Source: Viola odorata (taxonomy: Eukaryota > Streptophyta > Magnoliopsida > Malpighiales > Violaceae). Taken from it: a stretch of DNA of 64,000 nt. This document shows, piece after piece, positions 21,801 through 34,583 of the stretch. The DNA lies in the NCBI GenBank assembly GCA_963691705.1, contig OY829542.1, forward strand, positions 59,978,427 to 60,042,426, in the 5' to 3' direction. The notes under the pieces are model-generated. The model did no database searches and had not been told where the DNA came from. It worked only from the letters and a program-made list of their open reading frames with translations. A program made the translations under genes and the position numbers. Every line of letters begins with the position of its first letter. Within the stretch, counting starts at the first letter, position 1.

Positions 21801-24800
21801 TTTTGTGGAGTATAGATTAATGAAGCAAATCTAAAAAGCTAACTAAAACGGAAGACTTTGTTACAATACCACCAGCATGTAACGCATGATCATCAAACTC
21901 CTTTGTTTTAGCTATTTTGTTTTTTTCAGTTGTTTCCCATGTTCCCAAGTTTTAGGAGGTTAAACCTCCACTTTCTTTCCCATGTAGCTCGTACCAGAGC
22001 ACGAAAAGGAAAAACTTCATCAGGAGAGTTAGGCTTTGAAACTTCCGGAGGAGGAAAGTTTACCAAAGTTGATTTTTAGTAGTTCAATGGCCGAGAAGAT
22101 CCTTTGGGTTAGTTGAGTAGATGTGAACACTTCTTTTGCCATCAACAAACATGATGAAATGGTAAGCTTTGTTTCCTTTCCTTCAGAAGGGCATGCTCAA
22201 TTACCGTTCCTTCAAATGAAAGTTTATACTCCGAATCTCTCATTGGACAATTTCAACCATTAGTTTTATTCCAGATTTGGACTCCTGCAATAAGGAGTCT
22301 AATGAGTTTGGAAAATTGGCAAAACCAAAGTAGTCGGTACTATGGAAGAATATCATGGAATTTTTGAGCAATTTGTTTCCCAAGTTGCAAAACCTTACAC
22401 AAAATCAAAAAAATTCAACCCTGCATCAGTGGTCTTGCTATGTATATCGATTTTGAAGTTGAGTTGCATAGTCCGACAGATGTGGCAACTGCTATGAGCA
22501 TGTCAAGGTTGTATGAACGTAAAGGACAATGCTTTCAACCACAACCAACCTCTACTACTTGCCAAGCTCCCTCTAAAGCTTTCAACCCTACCAACCACCA
22601 AAGTTCGAGAATTTTTGTCCCATGGAATTGGAAGAAAGGAGATGTAATTGCCTTTGCTTCAACTGTGTGAACCCTGCAAAATGTCATTGCTATGAATTCA
22701 AGCAAGGAGGAAGAAAAAAAGAGGAAAGAATTCAAAATGCTATGTTGCTTAACTTGTGCAGTTGTTACCCTTTTCAACCATCCGCAGACGACAGAAGTAG
22801 AGATGCTAATTATTAAGTGGAGATGAAACTCGTAGTTTCCAGTAGTTGATTGGTGGGATGAATACTTATTTGTTAGCATTTGATTAGAAATATAATTTCA
22901 GTATTAAGCTAATATTTTAGTCTTTTTGAAAACTTATAAATTGTGTTTTTTAGGGGATCAATTTATGTCTTGATTATCTTTAAATTGTTGCTGACAATTT
23001 TGCCACATCTTTTGGCAGTATCTAAGGATCCTTTTTGTGGTTGCTTATAGCATTTGAATTGGTCAAATAATTAAGTGAATGATTTCGATGTACTTCCTTG
23101 CCAAACTGTTTGCAGTATCAGCCTTTTAAGTTTGGCTTGCAGAAAGTTCATTTGTTTTTGTTCTTTTCAGTTCTTATGGACAGAATTTGTCGACTACCAC
23201 ATTCATTGGGGAGACCTCATTCGCCATTCTCATTTCAATCCTGGGTCTTGTTTTGTTTGCTCATCTGATTGGGAATATGCAGGTATTAGAAAAGGCTTTA
23301 TCCTTGTGCTCTACCATTTTAGTCTCAATGGAGTATTTTTTTTCTTTGTGTTTGTAAGCCTCGTTATTGTTTGTTTAGTGTCTGCAGCCTTTGGCTTGCA
23401 GGATTTACATCTAAGACTTACTAGCTCCATGTTTCCTTGTTCTTCTTCCTAAGTCCTCACCTTCTTGCTGCAATTTAAAATGCACACATGATGTTTTTCT
23501 CAAATTTTGAATGTTTATGTTGAGACACGTTACCAATATTTCCCATGTAATATTTTAATATGTTTGTATGATGTTGAACAATTTTTGAACTTGCAGGTCT
23601 CAATAGTTGTATTCTGAACACAGACTATGCTACCATGTTGTGCAGTTATTTGCTTTTGAGCTGATGCTTGACAATGCAATCCCAAACAGATTTTGCTTTC
23701 TATCACAGCTAATCTAATGGCCAAAATTGTTTCCGTTAGAATCTTCAAATTTGATGCTTTTGTCAGAAGCTGTTTTGTCCCTTAGATCAGATGTTGGAGG
23801 AAGCAGAATCTACTTCTGGTAGAATCATCAAATTTGATGCTTCTGCCAGAAGCTGCTGTCTGTTTCTTTTCTCTGCTTCTCCTATTTTTTAGTTTCCGTT
23901 AGGTAAAATTATAAGCTTAGAAACTACATCATATCTGCCATATGTGCAATGACTGTCATGGCTAAATCTGCTTGTGTTCCTTGAATGCTTTTTTGTTGTT
24001 CCAGTCTCCTCTCGGTACGCGATCTAGCTTTGCAATACCAGTTTATTACACTATTTTTTTGTTGTTGCCATGCCTCCTAAGTTTAAGGACCATTGTCTGG
24101 TACAATGGTAAATATTTGGTTTTTGAAGTTAGTATCCTGATTGAGGTTCCAGACTAGTGATGTTCAGCAAAAATGAATGACAAATGGTCTTACTTTTTGG
24201 TCCTTTTCTAGTTTAGTAGGACTCTAATTAGGTGATGGTATTGACTATTTTTTTTAATAATGTATGTTATTTAATGGTTTAACATATTTATGTACCAGAC
24301 ATACCTTCAATCTCTCACTGTGAGACTTGAGGAATGGAGACTTAAGCGAAGAGATACTGAGGAGTGGATGAAGCACCGCCAGCTACCTGAAGATCTAAGA
24401 CAACGGGTGCGGCGCTTTGTTCATTACAAGTGGCTAGCGACTAGAGGAGTAAACGAAGAAGCTATTCTTCATGCCTTACCGGCTGATCTCCGCCGCGACA
24501 TTCAGCGGCACCTATGTTTGTACCTTGTTCGACGTGTATGTTTTTCTACCCCCTATATTTAGTATGTTAGATGCAAAAAGAACTATATATGTGTTTGTTT
24601 CCTAGCTTTGCATTAACAACACCTGTAAAGCAGGTGTTTGCATATTCCAAGTTGTGTGTTATATCTAATTCGTACATGTTCATCAGACAAAAATTATTCT
24701 GTTTGATTGTCTTTACTTGATTGATGCATCGAGCAAGTTTGCTTTTTTATTGCTTTAAAACTAACTTGCATCTAATTTGCAGGTCCCCTTCTTCTCACAG

Positions 24801-25502
24801 ATGGATGATCTTCTGCTTGATGCTATATGTGAGCATTTAGTGTCTTCTCTGAGCACTAAAGGCACTTATATTGTCCGAGAGGGTGACCCGGTTACAGAAA
24901 TGCTATTTATTGTGAGAGGCAAACTGGAGAGTTCTACAACCAATGGAGGCCGCACTGGTTTCTTCAACTCAATTTTGTTGAAACCTGGAGATTTTTGTGG
25001 AGAGGAGCTACTTGCCTGGGCTTTGCATCCAAAATCATCTCTTAACTTGCCTTCTTCGACTAGAACAGTCATAGCGTTGAATGAAGTTGAAGCCTTTGCA
25101 TTAAGAGCTGAAGATCTCAAGTTTGTTGCCAACCAATTCAGACGCCTCCATAGCAAAAAGCTGCAACATACATTCCGGTACCATTCCCATCATTGGAGAA
25201 CATGGGCTGCCTGCTTCATACAGGCTGCTTGGCGTCGGCACAAGAGAAGGATGATGGAAAATCACCTGACCATGTCCGAATCTTTTATTTTGGACGAGGA
25301 AGTGGCTAACGTACGAGGAGAAGAAGAAGACCAGGATCACTCTTCAGGTGCATCGAATCCTTCTCAGGCGAAACTAAACCTTGGGGTCACAATTCTGGCA
25401 TCAAGATTTGCTGCTAACACAAGGAAGGGAGCCCAAAAGGTCAAAGATGTTCGCATGCCGAAACTACCGAAACCTGAGGAGCCTGACTTCTACGTTGAGT
25501 AG
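18810..25502 (+). CDS. Cyclic nucleotide-gated ion channel, group III (CNGC14/17-like)
   Basis: Seven exons keep phase: 18810-18838, 19250-19793, 20683-20895, 20997-21295, 23171-23282, 24299-24535, 24783-25502, giving 717 residues, the normal plant CNGC length. A short cytosolic N-terminus precedes six membrane segments and a re-entrant pore whose filter region reads SYGQNLST; GQN is the usual plant filter triplet. After the C-linker (EEWRLKRRDTEEWM) comes the cyclic nucleotide-binding domain, with the plant hallmark GDFCGEELLAWAL from about residue 547, then the calmodulin-binding region and an IQ motif (CFIQAAWRRHKRR, about 622-634). The C-terminus ends MPKLPKPEEPDF. Group III members conduct calcium across the plasma membrane in root hairs, pollen tubes and auxin or peptide signalling. 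The first exon encodes only nine residues plus two bases. Intron 4 (1.9 kb) carries a gypsy gag relic. All splice sites are GT..AG. Confidence 0.95.
21950..22820 (+). pseudogene. Ty3/gypsy gag relic in CNGC intron 4
   Basis: Same strand as the channel gene. Translation near 22083-22136 gives FNGREDPLG, a stop, then LSRCEHFF, the start of a retrotransposon gag domain. About 22440-22530 gives VELHSPTDVATAMSMSRLYE, matching the ALxLARLYE region of gypsy gag. About 22630-22705 gives LEERRCNCLCFNCVNP and a downstream CH..C, a decayed CCHC zinc knuckle in which GHRC is no longer intact. Frames are broken by stops and shifts. No protease, reverse transcriptase or LTRs were seen, so this is a gag-only fragment within an intron of an intact gene. 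Confidence 0.8.
23725..23860 (+). repeat. Short direct repeat in CNGC intron 5
   Basis: CAAATTTGATGCTT followed by GTCAGAAGCTG or GCCAGAAGCTG occurs at about 23746 and about 23829, some 83 bases apart, with shared sequence on both sides. No function can be assigned. Confidence 0.6.
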
Positions 25503-26176
25503 TGCTAATAAGAATAGTATACAGTAACGACAGATTTATTGGCTTTAATCATGCTTCTGTATCATTATTACCAAAATCTGTCAGATGGATTAATCTGGGT
25601 CTTTACGCCTTGTACGTTATTATCAGTTTCCATGTATCTCTAACAACTTGGAGTCTTTTGTTGTAGTAGCAAAAGGATTTTGGTGGATGGGGATTGGTGT
25701 TGATTTTGTTGTATTATGCAATGTGTATATTAATTGTAATTCTGTATTCCTTGCTAGCAACTGGAGGTTATTTGAGTTTTAGTTTATAACCACATTGAGT
25801 TTATTTATTTTTTACTTTTATTTGCTGATTAGTTAGTCCCTATATTTGTATAATTTCACATCTTGAATGAGACGATCGGGGACAAAAGCTGACTGCATTA
25901 GAAGGCTCTATGTCAGCACAATCACTTGTACTCTGTCCTTGAGCTTTGGGCATGAAATTTAAAGTATGTGTTTTATTTACACGTCAAATTAATTGGGTAA
26001 TTAAAGATCGTGGCAAATTCATCTTCCACTTTGGTCAAAGGGATTTTCAAGCTCAGTCAGTAAGTACAACTTATATAGCCTTCATCTATCTTCCTTGAGA
26101 AAGCATACAGGCCATTGTCATACAGCATTATATCCCTGTTACATGGTTCTTCTATACAATCTTCTCCAGCCTGCCT
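25503..26176. other. Convergent 3' spacer between CNGC and SCY1
   Basis: Holds the 3' untranslated regions of two genes that point at each other. AT-rich, no further gene visible. Their transcripts could overlap here, which the sequence cannot decide. Confidence 0.5.
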
Positions 26177-29100
26177 TTAGAGTTCCTTCCTATCTGTGTC
26201 GTAAAACTCTATGTTCTTGTACTTTTGGGATATTATCTCTGCTTGAACTTTTCTTGCAGTGTCTGTGGCACAACCAACAAGAATGAGGACAGAAGTGCCC
26301 GCAAATCCCCGGAATGCAGTCAAGTGAGTGACGTTTTCAACCACGGCAGGACCAGCAGCCAGGATAGCCAAAAAACCTGAACCCAGAACTGATATCCGAC
26401 TAAGGACCTATATCCCAACCATGGAAATGTACAAACACTCCGTTAGATTGGATGACAAGTTCAAGAAAAGAGGGAACAGAAGGAAATACACAGGACCAAG
26501 AATTTACGTAGTTTCTGGGGCCTATTTGGAATAATCAATATAACATCAAAGAAACTGTTTCATAGAATGCAGATACAGAAACCCATGGGAACAATTTTTC
26601 CTATTTCCTGACTTGAGGATGCAATTCAGAAATCTAACTAAATACAAATTTATCAGCCTTCCCCTTCATTGTATACCTACGCCGTGCATTCTTTGTGCTA
26701 CACAAACTACTCACTGCTACATCACACAGATTCTAGTTCTTCTATGTCCAGATTAATATCTACAAGATACACTAGGCTGTTCTCCCCTTATCTGGTAATT
26801 TTAACTGTCATGAATTTACCAAGACATAAAGGATGTGCAATGGACACTAGCCTATGCCTGTCAATGATCCTTGTCAAGCACTTAATGTATCCCATTTATT
26901 CCAAGATACAGAAGGAAATTTATTGTCCTGTATTTTCGCAAACAACCAGTTGCATATATTCAACGTATTACGTTGCCTAAAATAGACAAGTATAGACATT
27001 TTTTCTAACTGTAGGTATCATACCAAACATAAGGCTATTAGCTTTTCAAAATGTAGTATAGCTTTTCTAACTGTAGTACAGCTTTTCTAACTCAGAGTCA
27101 GGCTCAGGCATCTTACCTTCTATAACTATGAAGGAGACCATTGTGCATCACATAGCAATAGAACATCCAGTGAGGTAACAAGTACCCAAAACAAAGTGCA
27201 CATGGAGGCCTTTCACTAAGACATTAACCCAAATTTCTACTAAAAATCCAGAGACCTTAGGTGAATGAATAACCAGGAGAGCCCTATGGTTCGAAATGTT
27301 AGAATCCACCTTCATTTAGCTGAAACTTATTATCAAAGGAAGCCAAAACACAATTGACTACTTCTTATGATGATTCTAAAATCTCTTATTAAGTCACAGT
27401 ACAGGTGATTATCGTAAGAGTTTATTTGATGCATCATTGTATCTTGTATCAGATAGGTTAGTATGGACTTCATATAGCATCACCTGTTGCATTAGTCACA
27501 TCCAAGCTAGAGAAAGTAACTTACAGTTTTAATATACGCAGCTGTACTTTTCCCTGGTCGTACTAGTGGTATTGATGCACCTTGGCGCTTCAACTGTTCG
27601 CTCACATCATCAGGGTCCAATTGTAGGAATGTGTAGTAATAGTTAAAGAAGGCTATTAGCAAGATATTGGTAGGGAGATAGAATGAACCTACAAAAAAGT
27701 TCTGTAGTTAGGCTGAATTGTTGATGCCATGTTCTAATAAAAAAAAAAATTAATTTCAAGGTTACAACTACCAATTTTTCAGTTGATCTGTGGGTTACAT
27801 CATTACAGACTGAACAACAATAGTAGTAGAGCAGGGTGGGACACAGCTACAAATCTTTTCTCACCCAACCGAGCAATATTTCCCACGCCAAAGATGAGAA
27901 AAATGATAAAGCCTTGTATCTTACCATGACAACTTGGTTGGCAGAAAGCAAAGCATAAAAGTTGACGCAGTGACAATTTTGAAATCAAATTTACTCAAAT
28001 GACAAGACTGAAAAATGAAAATACAAAGCCAACCCTAAAACTTGGTAAGATGGAATGAAAAATACGACAGCATCAAATAATCCTGTCAATGCTAACTTTT
28101 TTTCTTCTTATAAGCACCTGTCGATGAACTAAAGACTGTCACTAACACAACCAGCAAAAATTCTCACCCCCAGGGTTCAAAGCCAATGCAGTCTTTTTCA
28201 GTGCAGCAATTCCAGTGAACCGTGCTAGAGTACCAGGTAGAGCCAAGGATGATGTAGAAAATATGATGGGCATTACTCCAGAACTGTTTACCTAATGAAC
28301 AGAAGCACCAAATAGCATACCTCAATACCAAGATTTGACCCAAAAAATCTCATGATAAGCACAAAGAAGGTGGCTACACATGCAATATAAAATAACAGTA
28401 TATGTTCTGATTACGACCAGCTTAATCATATTCTCTACACTTCATCATATGCTGGACTTTTAATGTCAGCCTGGTAAGCCAATTTCCCAATGCAAAGATT
28501 GAAAACGTGGAAGAAAAATCATCAGCTTCAGATACTCATCACCAATGCTATTCTTACTGTTGTTATATACTGAAGTGTAACCAATCACACTTCTACAGAA
28601 CTTCAGCAGATGAGATAGTTCAGTAGTTCTTAACCCTTTAAAAGTTAGTAGGGCAGAACATATAAGTTGCCGAGTCTAAACAATGAGATCAGAGCAGCGA
28701 GCCAAGAGTAAATAATCTTTCCCTTTCCATTTTGAATCAGAAGTTGTTGCTGAAGGAACTTGAGGCCAGTTAGACAAAGAATGAGGAGAAAATAAAAAGA
28801 ATTCAAGGTGAAATTTTTATACATTGTGTGATCTATATGGAGGTAGTTTCTTTCATACACAATATAGTTATTCCCACTCCAGCATAAACAGTGAGAACGA
28901 GTAACTTTAACTTTACAATCTTATAGATCTTCCAACTATTTCCATATTCAAGGTTCCTTGATCCATGAGCTAAATGCATGCTAATTTAAACAGAGTCTAG
29001 ACTTAGGGTCTATATGCTTATTAACTGGCACGATGTCAAAATAATGTGAATCGCAGATAGAGACTAAACCTAACAAATGCATTTAAACTGTTAAGTTAAA

Positions 29101-31739
29101 AAGAAAATCCACAATTGTCATACCTTAAACATTCAGTTTAGAAACCAAAACAAGTAATTTTCTTCTTAATTTTTTATATGGTAATGCTCCTGTGAATGAT
29201 TCAATGAGACAATACTGGACCGACTATTCATATCTTAGGCGAAAGTAGTGTACATAATCGACTCCATAGGTTATTAGCATGCATATTCTGGAAACAATAC
29301 TGTACTAATTCCAATTTCTTATGTATTTACCCAATGGTGATGAAACGTATTTCAAGTTGACTAAGAACTCCCTTTATTTAGACAATAGAAACAAGAGATT
29401 CACAAAATGAGGAAAAAAGCAATGATTATTTAGCAATCAAAAACAACTAAGCAGTACAGGACAAGAACCTCAACACAAACCTTAAAGGGTAGGTAAGCAG
29501 ATTTCTGAAGCCCAGCACTTTTGCTAGAGTATCTTGAGGCATAGTTGAGCGGAATCTTCCTCTCTGCTTCCTGAAACCCTTTGTTGTGATATTTATTAAC
29601 ATTTCTTTCTTCCATAAACTGCTGTTTGTTATAAAGGCGACTAATAGTTACCTGAACATAAACAATGCCAAGGACTAATAGGAAAAATGAGATGAAAACG
29701 GTGATGAGCCCAACATAGTTCCCATCCTGAAATGCCTCTGCAGCCGTCCTACCAAAAGATGCTGGCAAGTAGGAAATGATGCTGGTAAATATCAAAAGAG
29801 AAGTGCCATTTCCAAGTTTTAAGTCAGATATCCGCTCCCCAATGTATGTTGTTAATACAGAGCCAAGAACCAGTAATGTAACAGATGACAAAGCCCACTC
29901 TGTACTGAAGTCATTAACGAAGGGCCGGAGGTAAAGAACCTGGCCAATAGCCTGACATGGATAGCAAAAAACTATATTAGCTGACAATAGCAAAAACTCT
30001 GTGGTGCACCATAAGATACAGTAAACATGCCAACATGGATTCAGGAATCATAAACACTTGTCATATCCAGCTAACAATGTGAATAAAGAAAATAGCCTAA
30101 AATTCACATTGTTTAATGGAATTAAAGGTTCACAAGTTTGTTAAAAGAAGAAAAAAAAAACTTGACAAAACCCAACTGCAGATTGTAAAGCTCACTGGGG
30201 TTTCTGTCAAATATTTTGGAAGCTAGTATCCTGTTAGTGTCTGTAAAGAATGAAATCTAAAATACCAACGGTCTTTGCAATCCATAAAAACTAGAATGAG
30301 CAAAATTCACCCAAAAAAATGAACATTAAATGCGATTAAGGGAAGTACTTTCTAAAAGTTGTCATAATCAAACTCATACGCCTACAACAGAGATGTGAAT
30401 GGTCTTCCTTTTGATATCAGAGACTAGAGTCAGTTTGTTGTCTTCAGTAGGCTCAATCTATTAGGTCTAAGAGAAAAAAATCAGCAACATGGCCTCCCAC
30501 TAAAGCGTTGTTTCCACATATTAAAAAGAAAAGTTTCCTTTACTCAAAACTGGTAAATATTCAAGAAACCGTGCAATGTTCTAGCACCCGACAGGCAGAC
30601 CACCAAAATATGTAAAGATATTGTACAGATTAATCAGGAATCCTGATTCAAGAAAAGTAATCCGTTCATTCAATATGCTTACCTGTACAATAGCAAACCC
30701 AACTGAAGCATATCGTGTATACTGAAGAATTTTCTTCCTTCCAGCTTCACCTTCTCGTTTTTGGAGATCTTGCAATTTTGGATAAACTTGAGCAAGGAGC
30801 TGGAATACAATCTGAGCATTAATGAAAGGAACAATGCCAAGGGAGCATATCCCAAGCCGGCCAATGCCTCCACCCGAAAATGAATCCAAAGTGCTCAGAA
30901 GGCTATTTTGATCCAAATTTCCAGCAAAAGCATCCCGGTTTACCCCACCAAGGGGTATATAAATTCCGAGCCGTGACAGAGCCAAAAATCCCAAGAGTTT
31001 GAGAAATTTTCCTGGTAAAGGACCTTTGAAGAAGTCGCCAAAATCAATGGAGTTGTCCTCAATTGCAGCTGCATGAGGCAAAGAAACCGCTTAACTGCCT
31101 AGGAGCAAGGACATAATAGTTTGATTTAAACAGTAGCCAGCGGAACAAACCTGCAACTCCCCGGGCAGAAGATTTTTCCTTTTTGGCACTTGAAGTACTC
31201 TCAAATGCCGGTGACAACAAGGCTAGAAAACGTTCACAGGCAGCACTTAGACAAGAATATACATCTGAATTGATACCATTACCAAGGGGATAAGAAACAG
31301 GGTCTTTATATCTGATGAGGAATTAAAGTCAGCAGGAGAAATAAAAATTGGACAACAGCAAAATTTTGAGAATTGGACGAAAACAAAAATGGCCCAATCA
31401 GCTGAACAGATACAAGCAGGAAACAAGCTGCCAATGATAATGAATGCAAAAGAGATGGGCAAACAAAAAGGAAACGCAAGAACAGCTTCTACTGCATTGT
31501 AAATTTGTAACGAAAGCAAATAAGAGAAAATGGTATGGCATGAGAATATACCTGGTGTGGGTAGAGTTGTTGCTAATGGCGGCAACGGTGAAGGAGGAGG
31601 GATGGGGTTTTAGCCTGAAGACGGAGGGTTTGAGGGTTTGAGAGGAGTAGTAGGGTTTAACGGGATTGAAAGCAAAGAGCGCGGAACTGAAAGGAGGACA
31701 TGCTTCTCTTGTTGCTGTCGAAAACATTATCTCCTCCAA
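26177..31739 (-). CDS. SCY1: Chloroplast preprotein translocase SecY subunit
   Basis: Eight minus-strand exons keep phase: 31552-31739, 31151-31245, 30683-31068, 29652-29951, 29481-29570, 28168-28291, 27525-27688, 26177-26407, giving 525 residues. The first about 65 are a plastid transit peptide (FSTATREACPP..FTVAA). The mature part begins near SAACERFLALLSP and carries the SecY signatures: DFFKGPLPGKFLKLLGFLALSRLGIYIPL at the first membrane helix, SLGIVPFINAQIV around helix 2, KLGNGTSLLIF, NYYYTFLQLDPDDVSEQLKRQG in the cytosolic loop before the last helices, and TDTARKVQAEI at the end. Ten membrane segments are expected. It works with SecE and SecA in the thylakoid membrane to insert or export proteins with Sec-type signals. 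The high conservation of these blocks fits SCY1 (thylakoid) rather than the divergent SCY2 (inner envelope). Translation could start at 31739 or four codons on at 31727. Confidence 0.93.
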
Positions 31740-31861
31740 TTTGTTTCGCGTCTTCGCCTCTCCTCCAAATCTCTTCTTCTCAACGATCGTCTCCTATCCA
31801 CTGTCCACCTGTCCACTCCAGTCTCGTTTACATGCGCACTCCTCTCCCTGTTAAAAGATTA

Positions 31862-33600
31862 AGATAATTCAAATTTAATATTTATTACTATTAAAGTATA
31901 TTACCAAAATCATTTTACTTTCAATATTTTGTAAAAAAAATAGGGTGTTTTTTTTCTTCTTTACTTTTTTTCTTAATTTATAATTAATTGTTAAATAAAA
32001 TACATTTTATGATTTTTAAACAATATACTATTGACATGAAATTTAATATTTATGTTTTATTCAATAAATTTATATATAAATTATTAAATAATACCATCAA
32101 TGAATTTTATTATTAAATTTATTTAATAATAACTCTATGAAAATAAGAATAAAATAGAATTGTTCATTCTCATTCTTTACCATTTATATAAACAAAGGTA
32201 ATCACATTTTATATGTATACTAATTTTTTTTTTGTGTGGAGAAAAGCCGATATTTATTAAACTAAAAATAGAAGTCTCTAAAATCGTGATCAAAATATTA
32301 CTCCAGTTACACCGAAGAATACCAATATTGATTGCGACAAATAATAAGGTATTTATATATTAAATAAAGAAAATTATATTGGAAGATAAAGAGTCGACGG
32401 AATTCAGAAGACGTTAGTATTAATATAATGTTTCTATTCTTGGGAGATTTCCTATTCCTAGCCCGGCCACGTTTTGGGCCTGATGATATCAGGCCCTCCT
32501 TTGATATTTGGGCCTGATGGGCTTAGAGTACAATACTTTTGTCGTTTTCAAAAGATACCATATGGTCGTGATTTTTTCCGCAAGTATGATCTTTTGTGAG
32601 TCGTTGGATGAACGGACGGTGCTGGATAAATGTAGAGAATTCAAAGGCGGCTAGGCTGTGGTTTGAGAGCAGCTCGCTTTGGAAGGGGTGATGTGATAGT
32701 AATAAATGTAGAGAATTGAATATAGGCAGCTAGAGGTTATAAGTCCGCTTTCTGTGTCCACATGTTGGAGACTCGTAAACGCGCAGATTGAGTCTTGTCT
32801 TGAGGTAGTAAGCTAAGCTAATGAATGCAGAAAGTTGAAGTAGTGCACTAAAAACAAACAATTGGCCCAGCATTTTGTATTGCATTGCACAAAACGACAT
32901 GCCACAGCCACACCATGCGCGGTTTTAGCTAGCATTTCTTGACTTCATTTATGGCATTGACTCTCTCTCCCCTTCATGAAAGCCCTCGGCGCTTATTTCT
33001 TTTGGAAATGATGTCCATTTTGGTTAAAAAAATATTTTTTAATTAGTTGTTGCATTTACATTTTTTAGAAAATTAATTGATGTTTTTTACCGGCAATGCA
33101 ATGCAAGAGAATTCCAACCATGGTTGACTTTCTAAATGCTTTTCTTTCTAGATTTACCGGCAATGCAATGCTCACAAGTAGATATATAAAATTGCTTAAT
33201 TTTTGTTAACAAACATTGTTATGCTTAAGTTCTTGGTTTTAATAATTTGGACTTTGGAAAATAGAATAAAATGATTTAAAAGGTTTTACTTTCCTTTTTA
33301 TTTCTAAAAATACGAATAACCACGTCCTTTTTTATAACCATAATAAATGTTGAAAGATCTCCGTAGTGAAACAAATGTTTTAGCCCTATGAGATATTTGA
33401 AATTTTAAGCCTACCTTTTAATCGAGAGAAGAATCCATTTTCTAAAAGATTTTAACTTTCGTGCTTTAGTGGGTTTCCGAGATCCTTTATTATCAAATTT
33501 ATCAACTATTTGATGTAGATTATTTCCTAGTGCGGAGAGGTACGTCTAAAGAAAGCTATACCGTACTGAGCAAATACCATTTCTTAACCTTGCTTGAGTC
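31862..33600. other. AT-rich spacer
   Basis: Very AT-rich with a few GC-richer patches near 32450-32540 and 32600-32760, where ATAAATGTAGAGAATT occurs twice about 76 bases apart. No gene is recognised. Confidence 0.45.
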
Positions 33601-33604
33601 CTCC

Positions 33605-33867
33605 CAACCAAGGTCAAATTTCAAGAGGAGTGGTGGAAACACTTGTGGTCCATAATGGTTCCCCCAAAGTTTAAGATTTTCATGTGGCGGTTGAGGAATG
33701 GCTTCCTTCCAACTCAAGGAAATTTAATCAGACGTGGTATGCGGGTGGATCCTGAGTATCCCTATAATTTTGATACCGAGTCAGTCTCGCATATTCTGCT
33801 CAGTTGCTCGTTTGCATGTGAGATTTGGTCTCGGATGAGCTTTTTGGGGGAGTGTCACGTCTTATAA
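33605..33867 (+). pseudogene. LINE 3' fragment (reverse-transcriptase zinc-binding domain)
   Basis: Translation gives WSIMVPPKFKIFMWRL, FLPTQGNLIRRGM and SHILLSCSFACEIWS, the conserved frame of the zf-RVT region at the C-terminus of plant LINE polyproteins (W-PPK-FLWR, LPT..L.RR, E-HLL--C--A--W). The expected CPxC pair is degraded: the first half reads DPEYPYNF. The fragment starts and stops without flanking reverse transcriptase or RNase H sequence. It is a different fragment from the endonuclease piece at 5.9-7.0 kb. Confidence 0.82.
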
Positions 33868-34583
33868 CGGGAGCTTAGTGGTGAATTGGTTGACGATGAC
33901 CGACAAACCATGGAAGAGGTTGACCTCGAGAGATGGTTTTGGAATTAGAAGTTCCCCCATCGAATTACGCTGGCTTAGTGTTGGAGGATGTAGCAAGGGT
34001 GACGTCTTCTTTTACTAGCAAGGGTTTCTAATGTCTCGATTCATGAATTAAGATGGTTAATTTCACTTTTTAATTTAAAAAATGTATGAGTAAAGAAATA
34101 TTAGGATGACACTTTTTACATTGGTTGGTTTAGATTAATGACAAATTTTTCTTTTAAAATAACTCTTTAACATTACTTTAAAACAAGACATGATTAAGTT
34201 AACCTCTCCCTGAAATAAAATAATGTCTTGCTATAGGAGGAATGCCTCATTTTATTGATCACGTAAACAATAATAAATATATCTATGATACGATATTAAT
34301 ATTATATAAACTTGTATAGAACAAGAGAAGCTCAAAAAAAAAAATTAATAATAATAACAATGAAAAAAAGAAGGTGAGCCATTGTTGCCTAATAAAGTTC
34401 GTTAATCTATCAATGTCTCCCTCCTCTCTAAATGCTTTCCTTTTTTCTTTCCTTACTTTTTTTCATTCTTTGCCGTCTCGACTTCATCTCACTCCCCGTC
34501 AAAACCAGTTGAGCTATTTACACCTCTATCCTACAGAAATCAACGAATTCCAATTCCATCCCTTCACAATTCTCTCTTCCTCA
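33868..34583. other. Spacer and SMAX1 3' region
   Basis: AT-rich; the right part, nearest 34584, should contain the SMAX1 3' untranslated region. No other gene is visible. Confidence 0.4.
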
